Of a DNA stretch of 64,000 bases, positions 34,620-44,049 are shown in pieces; the first letter of the stretch is position 1; every line of letters begins with the position of its first letter. Source of the DNA: Desulfobacterium sp. (GTDB taxonomy: Bacteria > Desulfobacterota > Desulfobacteria > Desulfobacterales > Desulfobacteraceae); NCBI GenBank assembly GCA_016342325.1, contig JAEINR010000022.1:1-64000 (forward strand), in the 5' to 3' direction. The notes beneath the pieces were generated by a model. That model was not told where the DNA came from and did no database searches. It was given only the letters and a program-made list of their open reading frames with translations. Made by a program: the position numbers and the translations under genes.

Positions 34620-35812
34620 GGGGTCCTCTTTGGGGAAAGATCGGAATCAAAGACCACCCGGCCCTCAAAATCAAAGATCACGGCCCGGATCGCCACCCGG
34701 TTGTGGCAACCCCCTTGGGCAGACGCCTTGATCTCCTCCCGGTTATGGCAACCCCCCTGGGCAGACGCCTTGATCTTCCCCCGGTTATGGCAAAAACCCT
34801 GGGCAGACGCCTTGATCTCCTCCCCCACCCGGCAGATGAGATCCGGGTGAAGGGGATGAATATAGGTAAAGGCGTGGCGGGCCGTGTTGGATCCGGCGAT
34901 GTTTTCGGCAAGGGTTTCATCCGAGGTAACCTCCCTTGCCCAGCCCGAGAGCGTCTTCATGGTGAGTTCCGATTTGGCGGCATGGGTATGGGGAAACCCC
35001 ATGGCCATCTTCACGGCTTTGCCGAAAAAAACAGTGATGATCACCTGGGTGATCCCTGGGGCAGACCCGACCGCTTCAAGGGATGCCTTAAAAAAATCCC
35101 CGGTCTGGATAAAGGCCTCCTCTGGCAACCCTGGAAAGAGGTCCATGGCAAACCGTTCGCTCCGCCTGCCCGTGGTAAACACAAGGGTTTTCCCAGCCAT
35201 GGCCTCGGCCACACGGATCCCGGAACAGATGGTGGCGATGTAGGCGTCATGGGACATGGGTCGGACAATGCCGGTGGTACCCAGGATGGAGATGCCGCCC
35301 AGGATGCCCAGGCGGGCGTTCAAGGTCTTTTCTGCAAGCTCTTCCCCTTTGGGCACCACGATCTCCACGGTCACATCCCTGTCACACCGGTGAAATTCCA
35401 TTAGAAGATCCTTGACCGCCTCCCGGATCATCTGCTCAGGCCCGGAATTGATGGCTGGCCTGCCCACCTCAACCTCCAGGCCCGGTTTCGTGACAACCCC
35501 CACCCCCCGGCCCCCCAGGAGGGTTATAGAACCGGTCCCCTCTTTTTCCGAGATGGACACCCGGGCGCCGATTTCGGCCCTGTGGGTAACATCGGGATCA
35601 TCACCGGCATCCTTGATCACAAAGCTTTCCGCAGAGGAGGCGGAAAGTATTTTGCTCCGGTTGATTTCTATGACGCACACTTCGTTGGTCAGAAACCGTA
35701 TCTCGACCCTGTCCCGGGGCTCTTTTGAAAGCAGATAATAAAGGGCGGCCTTGGCGGCGGCGGCAGCGGCCGATCCCGTAGTGAAACCGGGTCTCAAACC
35801 TTCCTGTGTCAT
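34616..35812 (-). CDS. cbiD: Cobalt-precorrin-5B (C1)-methyltransferase
   Basis: 398 aa from the ATG at 35812 (GGGGAGAG upstream; it overlaps the cbiA stop). Anaerobic cobalamin ring methylation. The opening RPGFTTGSAAAAAAKAAL is characteristic, as are SITLLGGRGVGVVTKPGLEV near residue 100 and ILGTTGIVRPMSHDAYIATI near 190. The C-terminal 60 residues are odd: three 14-residue repeats, IKASAQG(F/G)CHNR plus two variable residues, interrupt the usual end before IRAVIFDFEGRVVFD. Each repeat brings one Cys and one His. Confidence 0.93.
   Translation of the reverse strand: MTQEGLRPGFTTGSAAAAAAKAALYYLLSKEPRDRVEIRFLTNEVCVIEINRSKILSASSAESFVIKDAGDDPDVTHRAEIGARVSISEKEGTGSITLLGGRGVGVVTKPGLEVEVGRPAINSGPEQMIREAVKDLLMEFHRCDRDVTVEIVVPKGEELAEKTLNARLGILGGISILGTTGIVRPMSHDAYIATICSGIRVAEAMAGKTLVFTTGRRSERFAMDLFPGLPEEAFIQTGDFFKASLEAVGSAPGITQVIITVFFGKAVKMAMGFPHTHAAKSELTMKTLSGWAREVTSDETLAENIAGSNTARHAFTYIHPLHPDLICRVGEEIKASAQGFCHNRGKIKASAQGGCHNREEIKASAQGGCHNRVAIRAVIFDFEGRVVFDSDLSPKRTP
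34696..34821. repeat. Triplicated 42-bp repeat inside cbiD
   Basis: Three units of exactly 42 bp (34696, 34738, 34780), sharing CCCGGTT(G/A)TGGCAA and GGGCAGACGCCTTGATCT, in frame in cbiD. Units differ at a handful of bases. Confidence 0.9.
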
Positions 35813-37257
35813 GGTCGCTCTCCCCTGTCCCTGAAATCCCTGCATTGGTCCGCAAACCGACCGGCGGCCGTGGCAAGACTGCCAAAATGGATATGGAGGT
35901 AGCTGCCCAGGGTGTTTTCCACCTGGAAGCCTGCCGTGGCTGTCCGGGTGCCGTCCCTGAGGGACACGGCATAGACGGTCTTGACCTCCGGGGGCACGCC
36001 ATCGTCATCCAGGGAGGAGTAGTGGAACTCATGGCCCCTCAAGACCTCCCCCTTCCTTCCCACCAGGGTATCCTCGGCAAGGGCGATCTCCCGGTAACCC
36101 AGGGATCGAAGCCGTTTTGACATGGACACGGAAAAGGGAAAGCAGCCGGCCATTTCAAAGGACTCCTTTGAATCCATGGCCGTGAGGGTGTTGCAAAGAT
36201 ACATAAACCCCCCGCACTCACCGTAGATGGGCATGGCGTCGCGGCTTTTTTGGCGAATTTCCCGGAGCAGGGTCTGATTGTCCGACAGCTGTTTTGCAAA
36301 CAGCTCCGGGTACCCGCCCCCAAGATAGATGCCGTGGATGTTCTCCGGCAGTACCCGGTCTTCCAATGGAGAAAACCGGACGATCTCGGCGCCAGCCGCT
36401 TCCAGGGCCTCGAGATTTTCAGGATAGTAGAAACAAAAGGCCTTGTCCCGGGCAACAGCGATGCGCACCCTTTTCCTGCCCTGTGATTCCACGGGGGGAT
36501 GCCCCTTTTTTTCGGGGGCGATCCCAAGGTCGGGAAGGGTGGCGGCAAGGGCGCCGATGGTGGTGTAGCGATCCACCATGGAGACAAGTTCCGACACGAC
36601 ATCCGGTGGAATTCCGTGCTCATCCGAGGTGACAAGCCCCAGGTGGCGTTCGGGAAGGACGATCTTCTCGTTCCTCGGCATATGCCCCAGGCAGGGCATT
36701 TTGCAGGTCGCTTCCACCGCCTCCTTCAGATACGCGTAGTGGCGGGGGCTGCCGGTCTTGCTGAAGATCACCCCGGCAAAGTTCAGATCCGGATCGAAAT
36801 TCTCAAACCCCTGGACAATGGCAGCAGCGCTCCTGGCCATGCTCCTGGCATCCACCACCAGGATAACGGGGAGCCCGAGCCACTTGGCCATCTGGGCCGT
36901 GGATCCGGCTTCGCTGACCCCGCTGTAGCCGTCAAAAAGGCCCATCACCCCTTCCACCACGGCCATGTCTGCCCCACAGGGCAAGCATCCTTGGGCAAAC
37001 ACGCCTTGATTATACGCTTTTGAGAGCATCCAGGAGTCGAGATTCCTGGAGTTACGCCCGGTCAAGGCCCTATGGTGGCCGGGATCAATGAAGTCCGGCC
37101 CCACCTTAAAGGGGGCCACCGTGTGTCCCTGCTGTTCCAGATAGGCCATCACGGCAAGGGAGAGGGTGGTTTTCCCGCTGCCGCTGCCGGTGCCTGCAAT
37201 TACAAACCCTTTGATGACATCCTCCCTATTGTTCCGCCGCCATGATGGCAAGGGCAT
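35809..37257 (-). CDS. cbiA: Cobyrinate a,c-diamide synthase
   Basis: ATP-dependent glutamine amidotransferase that amidates (hydrogeno)cobyrinate. The P-loop is in IKGFVIAGTGSGSGKTTLSL, then VAPFKVGPDFIDPGHH; the glutaminase part has YLGGGYPELFAKQL and the nucleophile in YGECGGFMYLC, with the catalytic His in LRGHEFHYS. The start is uncertain: GGGAGG sits just before the coding sequence, but no in-frame ATG, GTG or TTG lies between it and the P-loop. The nearest in-frame starts are a TTG at 37251 and the ATG at 37257 used here, both inside cbiC and upstream of that GGGAGG. A non-standard start (ATC at 37215) is possible. Confidence 0.9.
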   Translation of the reverse strand: MPLPSWRRNNREDVIKGFVIAGTGSGSGKTTLSLAVMAYLEQQGHTVAPFKVGPDFIDPGHHRALTGRNSRNLDSWMLSKAYNQGVFAQGCLPCGADMAVVEGVMGLFDGYSGVSEAGSTAQMAKWLGLPVILVVDARSMARSAAAIVQGFENFDPDLNFAGVIFSKTGSPRHYAYLKEAVEATCKMPCLGHMPRNEKIVLPERHLGLVTSDEHGIPPDVVSELVSMVDRYTTIGALAATLPDLGIAPEKKGHPPVESQGRKRVRIAVARDKAFCFYYPENLEALEAAGAEIVRFSPLEDRVLPENIHGIYLGGGYPELFAKQLSDNQTLLREIRQKSRDAMPIYGECGGFMYLCNTLTAMDSKESFEMAGCFPFSVSMSKRLRSLGYREIALAEDTLVGRKGEVLRGHEFHYSSLDDDGVPPEVKTVYAVSLRDGTRTATAGFQVENTLGSYLHIHFGSLATAAGRFADQCRDFRDRGERP

Positions 37258-37840
37258 TAACAATACTTGCGGCCACATTGGAGCCGCCTTTTCTGCCCAC
37301 ATTGGAGATGAACGGGATGTTGAGCTTGACCAGTTCGGCCTTGGACTCGGCCGCATTGACAAACCCCACGGGAAATCCCACTACCAGGGCCGGTGTGGCC
37401 CTATTCTCCGCCACAAGCGCCATGAGCCGCAACAGGGCCGTGGGCGCGTTTCCAATGACGTAAATGCCGCCCTTGACCTGGTCCACAGCCTTGTCCACAG
37501 CGGCCAGGGCCCGGGTCACCCCCTCGGCCTTTGCCCGCTTGGCCACATCTTCATCTGCAATCAGGCAGCGCACCTGGCCGCCGAAGAGAGACAGTTCCCC
37601 CTTTCGGATGCCCACCCGGGCCATGTTGGTGTCGGTGATGATGGTGCAGCCCTGCCGGATGGCCTCGATGCCGGCGGCAACGGCATCGGGGTGAAACCTG
37701 ACACTCTCCATATAGTCAAAATCGGCCGAGGTGTGGATCATCCTGCGCAGGATGTTCCACTCTTTTTCGCCAAACCCGTGGCTGCCAGCCTCGCTATCGA
37801 TTATCTTGAAACTCAAACGCTCTATATCACCCGGTTTCAT
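37226..37840 (-). CDS. cbiC: Precorrin-8X / cobalt-precorrin-8 methylmutase
   Basis: 204 aa from the ATG at 37840 (AAGGAGA upstream). It moves the C11 methyl group to C12. Conserved RRMIHTSADFDYMESVRF near residue 38 holds the catalytic His, then ITDTNMARVGI and the C-terminal ALVVGFPVGFVNAAESKAEL near 150 and GRKGGSNVAASIVNAL. First of the run cbiC-cbiA-cbiD-nth. No cobalamin riboswitch was recognised in front. Confidence 0.93.
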   Translation of the reverse strand: MKPGDIERLSFKIIDSEAGSHGFGEKEWNILRRMIHTSADFDYMESVRFHPDAVAAGIEAIRQGCTIITDTNMARVGIRKGELSLFGGQVRCLIADEDVAKRAKAEGVTRALAAVDKAVDQVKGGIYVIGNAPTALLRLMALVAENRATPALVVGFPVGFVNAAESKAELVKLNIPFISNVGRKGGSNVAASIVNALAIMAAEQ

Positions 37841-37964
37841 TCGCCTGTCTCCTTTTTGTCCATGCCCCTTCAACCGGGGCTGATCATGGTTCAGAATCTT
37901 ACCTGATACCATCTTTCCGTCACTCCATAAAGAAAAAACCACTCAACCCGTCACCCAGGATGAA

Positions 37965-39509
37965 TCAACAGAGGTAGAGTTTGTCCAGGCAAGCAAACAT
38001 GATATCTTTTGACTGCAGGAACGCCTTGATGCAGGCTTCGGCACCGGATATGTCATTGTCGTTGTATCGTTTGACCGCCTCCCTGGCTTTACTGTGAACC
38101 GCTTCATGGTGAATCTTCAGCTCCCTGAAGAAATCAAGGGAGTCAAACGCCTTTTCATTTGCAATGATCCACTGGCCGAATTCACACGCCTGATGGGTGG
38201 TCACCTCTTCATGGCTCATCTTTTTCTGGCCGGATACCACGGCCTTAAGGGTTGTTCGCCATGCCATGTGGGCCACCTTGATCTCGCCGATATCAAATTT
38301 CGGCTTCTCGGTTTTAAACCCTTCAACCGAATCCATCTGCTGATCTGAGATGCACCGGATCTCCTCGGTATTGAGGTTTGATTCCAGAATACTGAATGCA
38401 ATCCCCCTTGAATCCTCACACACCCCGTTGATATTGCCGGCCATATCCTGGATGTTGAGGGTGACATCATTTATGTTGGTGTCGATATCGTTGATGCCGG
38501 CGGCGGCCTGGGAGACATTGTCAGAAATTTCCCGGGTGGCCACTGACTGCTCCTCCACAGATGCCGCGACATTTTGAACGATATCATTGATATCCTGGAT
38601 GATCTTTGAAATCCCCTTGATATGGGTTTCAGATTCCCGGGTGGACCCCCGGACCCCTTCGATCATCTCCCGGATCATCAAGGTCGCCTTCGAGGTTTGA
38701 CCGGCAAGGTTTTTGATCTCGTCAGCCACCACGGCAAAGCCCTTACCGGCCTCCCCGGCCCGGGCCGCTTCAATGGTTGCATTGAGGGCCAACAGATTTG
38801 TCTGCTCGGAAATTTCAGAAATGGTCTCCGTGATGGTGGTAATTTCATGGGCAGAGGTACCCAATTTTTTCATGCTCACAAAAACATCGCCGGAGAGTGA
38901 CACGGCTTTTTCAGTAATATGGCTTGCCGATTCCATCTGCTTTGCAATCTCGGCCACAGTGGCGGTCATCTCCTCCGTAGCCGAAGCCACGATGTCAACA
39001 TTGGAATGGGCCTGGGTAACGTCTGCCGCCACCGAGGTCATGTGAGCGCTGATACTTTCCCCTTCCTTGGAGAGATCTGCAGTTTTCTCATTTGTATGAT
39101 CGCAGCGAAGGATAACGCCCTGGGACAGGGATTCCATATTTGCGGCCGTTCGGTTCAAGGTATGGGCATGGCCCTTGAACTGTCTGATCTTGAGATCAAG
39201 GGAAGAAAAGAACTGTTCCAGCTCCCTTGCAAGGACCCCTGCCCCGCTGTTTCCCGCCAAGTCGATCTTATCTGCCAGGGTTTTAGTGCCCTTGTTCAAT
39301 TCAACCATGTGGCGAACAAGGGTGTTAATCCCAAGGCCCGCAACCCGTGTATTTATCAAGATCGCCATCAGGGAGGAGAGACCGGAAACCAGGCCCATCA
39401 TCCCCACGGTCTGGCCCATGGGCGCCCCGGTCAGGCTGGAAACAACCATGCCTGCCATGCCGAAAACACCTGCTGTCAACACCACTATAATCGCACTTTT
39501 ACCGCTCAT
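37965..39509 (-). CDS. Chemoreceptor with C-terminal CZB (zinc-binding) domain
   Basis: 514 aa from the ATG at 39509. Two closely spaced N-terminal membrane helices ([20 protein letters not shown]; a second near residue 32) with almost no periplasmic loop, so sensing is cytosolic. A linker coiled coil follows, then the signalling domain with [20 protein letters not shown] and [20 protein letters not shown]. The end is a CZB domain: [22 protein letters not shown] and [10 protein letters not shown] supply the Cys/His zinc ligands. Such receptors respond to zinc or oxidants (family knowledge). Located apart from other motility genes. Confidence 0.92.
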   Translation of the reverse strand: MSGKSAIIVVLTAGVFGMAGMVVSSLTGAPMGQTVGMMGLVSGLSSLMAILINTRVAGLGINTLVRHMVELNKGTKTLADKIDLAGNSGAGVLARELEQFFSSLDLKIRQFKGHAHTLNRTAANMESLSQGVILRCDHTNEKTADLSKEGESISAHMTSVAADVTQAHSNVDIVASATEEMTATVAEIAKQMESASHITEKAVSLSGDVFVSMKKLGTSAHEITTITETISEISEQTNLLALNATIEAARAGEAGKGFAVVADEIKNLAGQTSKATLMIREMIEGVRGSTRESETHIKGISKIIQDINDIVQNVAASVEEQSVATREISDNVSQAAAGINDIDTNINDVTLNIQDMAGNINGVCEDSRGIAFSILESNLNTEEIRCISDQQMDSVEGFKTEKPKFDIGEIKVAHMAWRTTLKAVVSGQKKMSHEEVTTHQACEFGQWIIANEKAFDSLDFFRELKIHHEAVHSKAREAVKRYNDNDISGAEACIKAFLQSKDIMFACLDKLYLC

Positions 39510-39761
39510 AAAGATTACCCCGACAATTATTGACTTCAAAAAACAAAAAATAACCAACAGATTCCCAAAAAAACCAACTCAAACCTTCTATATAAATGAA
39601 TTAAGGCTGTCAATTATTATAAATAATAACGTTTCTGCTCAAATACTCGTTTTTTTTTTACTCTGCCCCGGGCAATAATTTGAAAACAGACCAATTGTAT
39701 GATAAAAATGAAAGTTTACGAACCAGATTAACCACAGAACCGTACTTTTGGAGGACAAGCG

Positions 39762-40979
39762 ATGAGCGAGGAGAGTATAATCCGTTTAGCCAGTAGAATG
39801 GAGCAGCTTCCCCCCTATCTTTTCGGCATGATCAACGCCATGAAGATGGAGAAGAGGCGCAATGGCGATGACGTCATAGATCTTGGCATGGGCAACCCCA
39901 TGGATCCCACGCCGGACGCGGTTGTGGAAAAACTGGTGGAAGTGGCGCAGAACCCCAAAACCCACGGCTATCCCATGGCATCCTCGGGCATGAAGAACCT
40001 GAAGCGGGAGATCTCACTCTACTACCAGCGCCACTACAACATCGGTCTTGACGCGGAAAAAGAAACCATCTTCACCATCGGCTCCAAGGAGGGTATTTCC
40101 CATCTCAGCCTGGCCCTGCTGGGCCCGGGTGATTCGGTGCTGGTACCGGCCCCGGCCTTTCCCATCCACATCTATGCCGCCGTGATCGCAGGGGCCAACG
40201 TTGTCAGGATACCCATTTCCCCAGCAGAGTCGTTCCTCAAACGCATCGTCAACATCTGCGAATCGTTTCACCCGGGTCCCAAGGTGCTGATGATCAATTA
40301 TCCCCACAACCCCACGGGCAAGCTGGGCAGCCTTGATCTTTTCAAAGAGATCGTGGTTCTGGCAAAGCGGTTCAAGTTCATGGTCATCCACGACTTTGCT
40401 TACTCACGGATCACCTTTGACGGGTACAAGGCCCCAAGCTTTCTTGAGGTCCCGGGGGCAAAGGATGTGGGGGTCGAGTTTGGATCCCTTTCCAAGTCCT
40501 ACAACATGGCCGGATGGCGGGTTGGGTATTGTGTGGGTAATCCTGAGATCATCAAGGCCCTGGGAAATATCAAGGGCTATTTTGATTACGGCATCTTCGC
40601 GGCCATCCAGATAGCTGGCATCATCGCCTTAAGGGACTGTGACGACACCATTACCAAACAGGTCGCCATCTATCAATCCCGCAGGGACACCCTCTGTAGC
40701 GGTCTCCAGCGCATGGGCTGGGACGTGGAACCTCCGGGCGCCGGCATGTTTGCCTGGATCAAGATCCCCGAACCCTACAGCAAGATGGGTTCCATGCAGT
40801 TTGCCATTGAGATGATGAACCGGGCCAATGTGGCCGTTGCCCCAGGTGTCGGCTTTTCCGAAGAAGGGGAAGGGTACCTCCGACTCGCCCTGGTGGAGAA
40901 CGAGGAAAGACTCCGCCAGGCGATTCGTCAAATGAGAAAGGCCCTCCAGGATATGGACAAAGAGGGAGTGGTTAAATAA
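39762..40979 (+). CDS. alaC: Alanine-forming aminotransferase (AlaC-like)
   Basis: 405 aa class I PLP aminotransferase, very like E. coli AlaC by recalled sequence: RMEQLPPYLFGMINAMKMEK, IDLGMGNPMDPTPDAVVEKL, TIGSKEGISHLSLALLGPGD and the PLP Lys in SLSKSYNMAGWRVG near residue 243. It transfers an amino group from glutamate to pyruvate, giving alanine. GGAGGACAAGCG precedes the ATG. The SpoU methyltransferase gene starts 3 bp after its stop. Confidence 0.9.
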   Translation: MSEESIIRLASRMEQLPPYLFGMINAMKMEKRRNGDDVIDLGMGNPMDPTPDAVVEKLVEVAQNPKTHGYPMASSGMKNLKREISLYYQRHYNIGLDAEKETIFTIGSKEGISHLSLALLGPGDSVLVPAPAFPIHIYAAVIAGANVVRIPISPAESFLKRIVNICESFHPGPKVLMINYPHNPTGKLGSLDLFKEIVVLAKRFKFMVIHDFAYSRITFDGYKAPSFLEVPGAKDVGVEFGSLSKSYNMAGWRVGYCVGNPEIIKALGNIKGYFDYGIFAAIQIAGIIALRDCDDTITKQVAIYQSRRDTLCSGLQRMGWDVEPPGAGMFAWIKIPEPYSKMGSMQFAIEMMNRANVAVAPGVGFSEEGEGYLRLALVENEERLRQAIRQMRKALQDMDKEGVVK

Positions 40980-40982
40980 CCC

Positions 40983-41585
40983 ATGGGTGCACACAAGATA
41001 CGGATGCAGATGAAGCGGGAGAGGGAAAATGCCCAGCGCAGGTTTAGACGGCAGAAACAGCGCAATGTACTGGCCTCTCCCGGCATCCACGACCTGATCG
41101 TGGTGCTGGACAATCTAAAGCCAAGCTACAACATTGGAAAGATCTTCCGCAGCGCCCAGGCATTCGGAGCAAAAGAGGTGCACCTTGTGGGCATCGATTT
41201 TTTCGACCCGGCCCCCGGCATGGGGGCCTTCAAGGCCGTGCCCGCTATTTTCCACGACGATTTTGATGCCTGCCACACCATGATCAGTGCCAAGGGTTAC
41301 ACCCCTGTGATCCTGGAACCGGCCAAGGGCGGCAGCCTCATGGACAGTGCGCTTCCCCAAAAGAGCGCCTTTGTATTCGGCCATGAGGAGTTCGGGATCA
41401 GCTTTGATCCCACCGCCTACAAGGGCATGAAACGGCTGGCCATTCCCCAGTACGGGGCGGTCCAGAGCCTCAATGTCAGCATTGCCGCTTCCATTGTCAT
41501 GTATGAGTATGCAAAGCAGCATGGGGATCACCAGATTAATTCCGGGTCCTATCCTGGACAAGCCAGAACCAAAGAGGTTCTTTGA
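40983..41585 (+). CDS. SpoU/TrmH-type RNA 2'-O-methyltransferase
   Basis: 200 aa SPOUT methyltransferase. Motif 1 is LDNLKPSYNIGKIFRSAQAF near residue 40, motif 2 FVFGHEEFGIS near 125, motif 3 LAIPQYGAVQSLNVSIAASI near 150, all typical of the trefoil-knot fold. It probably methylates a tRNA or rRNA ribose; the target cannot be named. A basic N-terminal 30 residues may bind RNA. The last ten codons (PGQARTKEVL) and the stop are supplied by dispersed-repeat copy R4. Confidence 0.88.
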   Translation: MGAHKIRMQMKRERENAQRRFRRQKQRNVLASPGIHDLIVVLDNLKPSYNIGKIFRSAQAFGAKEVHLVGIDFFDPAPGMGAFKAVPAIFHDDFDACHTMISAKGYTPVILEPAKGGSLMDSALPQKSAFVFGHEEFGISFDPTAYKGMKRLAIPQYGAVQSLNVSIAASIVMYEYAKQHGDHQINSGSYPGQARTKEVL

Positions 41586-41616
41586 TTCTCTTGCCAAAAT
41601 AACGCGAAAATTAAGC
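41550..41616 (-). repeat. Dispersed repeat, copy R4
   Basis: On the minus strand: TTTTCGCGTTATTTTGGCAA, then GAGAATCAAAGAACCTCTTT and GGTTCTGGCTTGTCCAGGAT. It has a perfect hairpin AGAACC-TCTTT-GGTTCT. It overlaps the 3' end of the SpoU methyltransferase gene. Confidence 0.7.
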
Positions 41617-41642
41617 TAAACGAAATCGGGCGCTATTTCTGT

Positions 41643-42686
41643 TCACCTTATTTCATCTGCGCCACTGAGCTGGCCACAGCCAGCCATGAGCTCCTGGCCC
41701 TTGCTCCACCGTTTGACCACAAACAGTCCCAGCTCCGTCAGATAGTCGGAAAACGTATTTAGATCGTCATCCGCCACCCGGGCAAACCCTGAAGCGGAAA
41801 TGTCTTCCCTGCCCGGGTTGTAGGCGATGAGATTCACCCTCACCTTCAGGGGGGCAAGATAATCGGCTAGCTGCAACGCCGCTTCTTTTGAATCGTTCAC
41901 CCCCTTGATCAGCACATACTCCACCAAAAGGAAGCGCCGCTTATGAAGGGGGTAGTCCATAAGGGCCTTTCTCAGTTCGGCCAAAGGATAGCGTCGGTTG
42001 ATGGGCATGAGGTCGGATCGCACCCTGTCGTCGGCGGAATGAACGGAGATGGCAAGGCTGAGCTGGGGAAGATCCAGCTTGGCCAGGCGCTCAATCCCGG
42101 GCACAAGGCCGCAGGTGGAAACCGTCATGTGGCGCAGGGCAACGTCAAACCCCTTCTGGTCGTTGAACACCCGGATCGCCTGGATCAGGTTGTCAAAGTT
42201 ATCAAAGGGTTCTCCCATGCCCATGAACACGACGTTGCTGATCTCTTTTCCAAGCATGATCCTGGCGGAATAGAGCTGGCCCGTGATTTCATGGACCAGA
42301 AGATTCCGTTTAAATCCCGCCTTTGCCGTCTCGCAAAACCGGCACCCCATGCGGCACCCCACCTGGGTGGAAACACAGAGGGTGTTGTAGCGTTTCATGG
42401 GGATCACCACGGACTCGATCAATGCGCCGTCCTGTAACCGGGTAACGAACTTAAGGGTGTTGTCCTGTTCCACCTGGTCCGTGATCGTGAAGTCCGGGGG
42501 CGCATGCATCGCCTTAAGATCGTCTGCAAGGGCTTGTGATCGTTCAAACTCCGGGGCCTGCTCAAAATCGTGATTCCCCTTTTTGATCACCTCTCTCAAG
42601 AGGGCGCCTGCATGGAACTCCCCCCGTCCATACCGGGATTTCAGAAACCCGGTCACCTGGCTGAATGTCATTTCAAGTAAATTCAT
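41643..42686 (-). CDS. rlmN: 23S rRNA (A2503-C2)/tRNA (A37-C2) methyltransferase
   Basis: 347 aa radical SAM methyltransferase. N-terminal helical domain; cluster motif CVSTQVGCRMGCRFCETAKA near residue 115; VVFMGMGEPFDNFDN near 152; VSTCGLVPGI near 190; SLAISVHSADD near 212; and the C-terminal GCGQLSGA bearing the second catalytic Cys. The start is ATG at 42686 (AAATTTACTTGAA before it, weak site). It stands alone, facing the SpoU gene across repeat R4. Confidence 0.95.
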   Translation of the reverse strand: MNLLEMTFSQVTGFLKSRYGRGEFHAGALLREVIKKGNHDFEQAPEFERSQALADDLKAMHAPPDFTITDQVEQDNTLKFVTRLQDGALIESVVIPMKRYNTLCVSTQVGCRMGCRFCETAKAGFKRNLLVHEITGQLYSARIMLGKEISNVVFMGMGEPFDNFDNLIQAIRVFNDQKGFDVALRHMTVSTCGLVPGIERLAKLDLPQLSLAISVHSADDRVRSDLMPINRRYPLAELRKALMDYPLHKRRFLLVEYVLIKGVNDSKEAALQLADYLAPLKVRVNLIAYNPGREDISASGFARVADDDLNTFSDYLTELGLFVVKRWSKGQELMAGCGQLSGADEIR

Positions 42687-42808
42687 AAGCCACAGTAATC
42701 ATTAAATCCATTGTTGCAAAAAAAAGCCTTGACCTGTCTACAGGTTCATCCCTTAATTTACCGACCATAGTTGGCAAACAACCACTTGTTTTTTTAAAAG
42801 GAAGATCC

Positions 42809-44029
42809 ATGGTTTCAATATCAAAGGCATGCCGGATCCTGGGGGTTGCACGCTCCACCCTTCTCTACTACGAACGCATGGGCATGGTCGCCCCCGGACG
42901 CAATCCAGACAACGGCTACAGGGAATACAGCCAGGAAGATATGGAAAGATTGCTCCAGGTACGGCAGCTGAAGCAAGCAGGCTTTACCCTGAAGGAGTCG
43001 GTGGCCGTGATGGAGGGCACCCTTGACCCGGACCTCCTGCTCAAGCGATACAGCGCCCTTGGCCAGGAGATCGAAACCATGACCATGGCAAAAGAAGTGG
43101 TAAAATCCTTGTTAATAAGTGTCACAGGCGAGCCTCCTTCCGGAGACGGCGACGCCGGCCGCCGGGGACAAAACTGGCATGCCGAATTTGAACAACAGGG
43201 AGCCGAGGCCCACTTTGCATGGCTCAAGCGCCTGGGATTCAGCGAAAAGGAAAGTCTATACATCCGCTGGGTCACACGAAATATATCCAATGGAGGACAG
43301 TACATGGAAAACTTTTTCAAGATATTTGAACAGATGAAACGCCAGGGGCCGGGAAGCAGGGCTTCCACCCTCAAGGCATTTGAAGCCATTCCCGGCCACC
43401 GGGACATCAAGACCATCCTTGAGGTGGGATGCGGCAAGGGGGAGTCGAGTATTACCCTGGCACAGGAGAGTGACGCCCGTATCACGGCCGTGGACAACCA
43501 CCAGCCCTTCCTTGACCACTTCGGTAACCAGACAAAGCAGTTGGGATATAAAGAGCAAATAACCACAAAAAACATGAGCATGTTTGATCTTGATTTTCCC
43601 CATCCAAGCTTTGACCTGATCTGGTCAGAAGGAAGCGCCTACTTTATGGGATTTGAAAAGGCCCTGAAGGAGTGGCGGCCCTTGATCAACAAACAGGGCT
43701 TTTTGTTTGTCAGCGATGCCGTATGGCTCACGGACCAACCCGCCAAGGCGTGCCGGGACTACTGGAAAATCGAATATCCCACCATGACCGATGTAGAGAC
43801 AAGGAAAGCCCAGGCCCGGGAACAGGGGTACGAGATCCTCTCTTCGTTCATTCTGCCAAGACAGGACTGGCAGGCGTTTTACGACGATATGGAGACCTGT
43901 ACCCAACGTGCTGTTAAAGAGCTTGGCATGACACAGACCTTTGAAAAGATCATCAAGGAGATAGAAATCGACAGGACCCACGGAGAGGAATACGGCTATA
44001 TCTGCCTGCTCCTCCAGCGAAAGGATTAA
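42809..44029 (+). CDS. MerR-type DNA-binding domain fused to a SAM methyltransferase
   Basis: 406 aa. Residues 1-75 are a MerR winged helix: SISKACRILGVARSTLLYYE, RNPDNGYREYSQEDMERLLQ, QLKQAGFTLKESV. A coiled region runs to about 110, then a class I methyltransferase from about 130: motif I ILEVGCGKGESSITLA near residue 206, FPHPSFDLIWSEGSAYFMGF near 270. MerR proteins normally end in a small ligand domain, so a full methyltransferase here suggests a regulator that senses SAM or a methyl-acceptor, or an enzyme tethered to DNA. Start: ATG after AAGGAAG. It heads the 42.8-55.2 kb uptake locus. Confidence 0.88.
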   Translation: MVSISKACRILGVARSTLLYYERMGMVAPGRNPDNGYREYSQEDMERLLQVRQLKQAGFTLKESVAVMEGTLDPDLLLKRYSALGQEIETMTMAKEVVKSLLISVTGEPPSGDGDAGRRGQNWHAEFEQQGAEAHFAWLKRLGFSEKESLYIRWVTRNISNGGQYMENFFKIFEQMKRQGPGSRASTLKAFEAIPGHRDIKTILEVGCGKGESSITLAQESDARITAVDNHQPFLDHFGNQTKQLGYKEQITTKNMSMFDLDFPHPSFDLIWSEGSAYFMGFEKALKEWRPLINKQGFLFVSDAVWLTDQPAKACRDYWKIEYPTMTDVETRKAQAREQGYEILSSFILPRQDWQAFYDDMETCTQRAVKELGMTQTFEKIIKEIEIDRTHGEEYGYICLLLQRKD

Positions 44030-44049
44030 AAAAGAAAAGAGGTAGGAAC

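Noticed and set aside
34696-34821. Possible CRISPR-like array (three 42-bp units)
   Set aside because: The units are directly abutting without spacers and lie in frame inside cbiD.
37841-37964. Possible cobalamin riboswitch before cbiC
   Set aside because: None of the conserved B12-box blocks was found; only an A/T-rich gap and a ribosome site.
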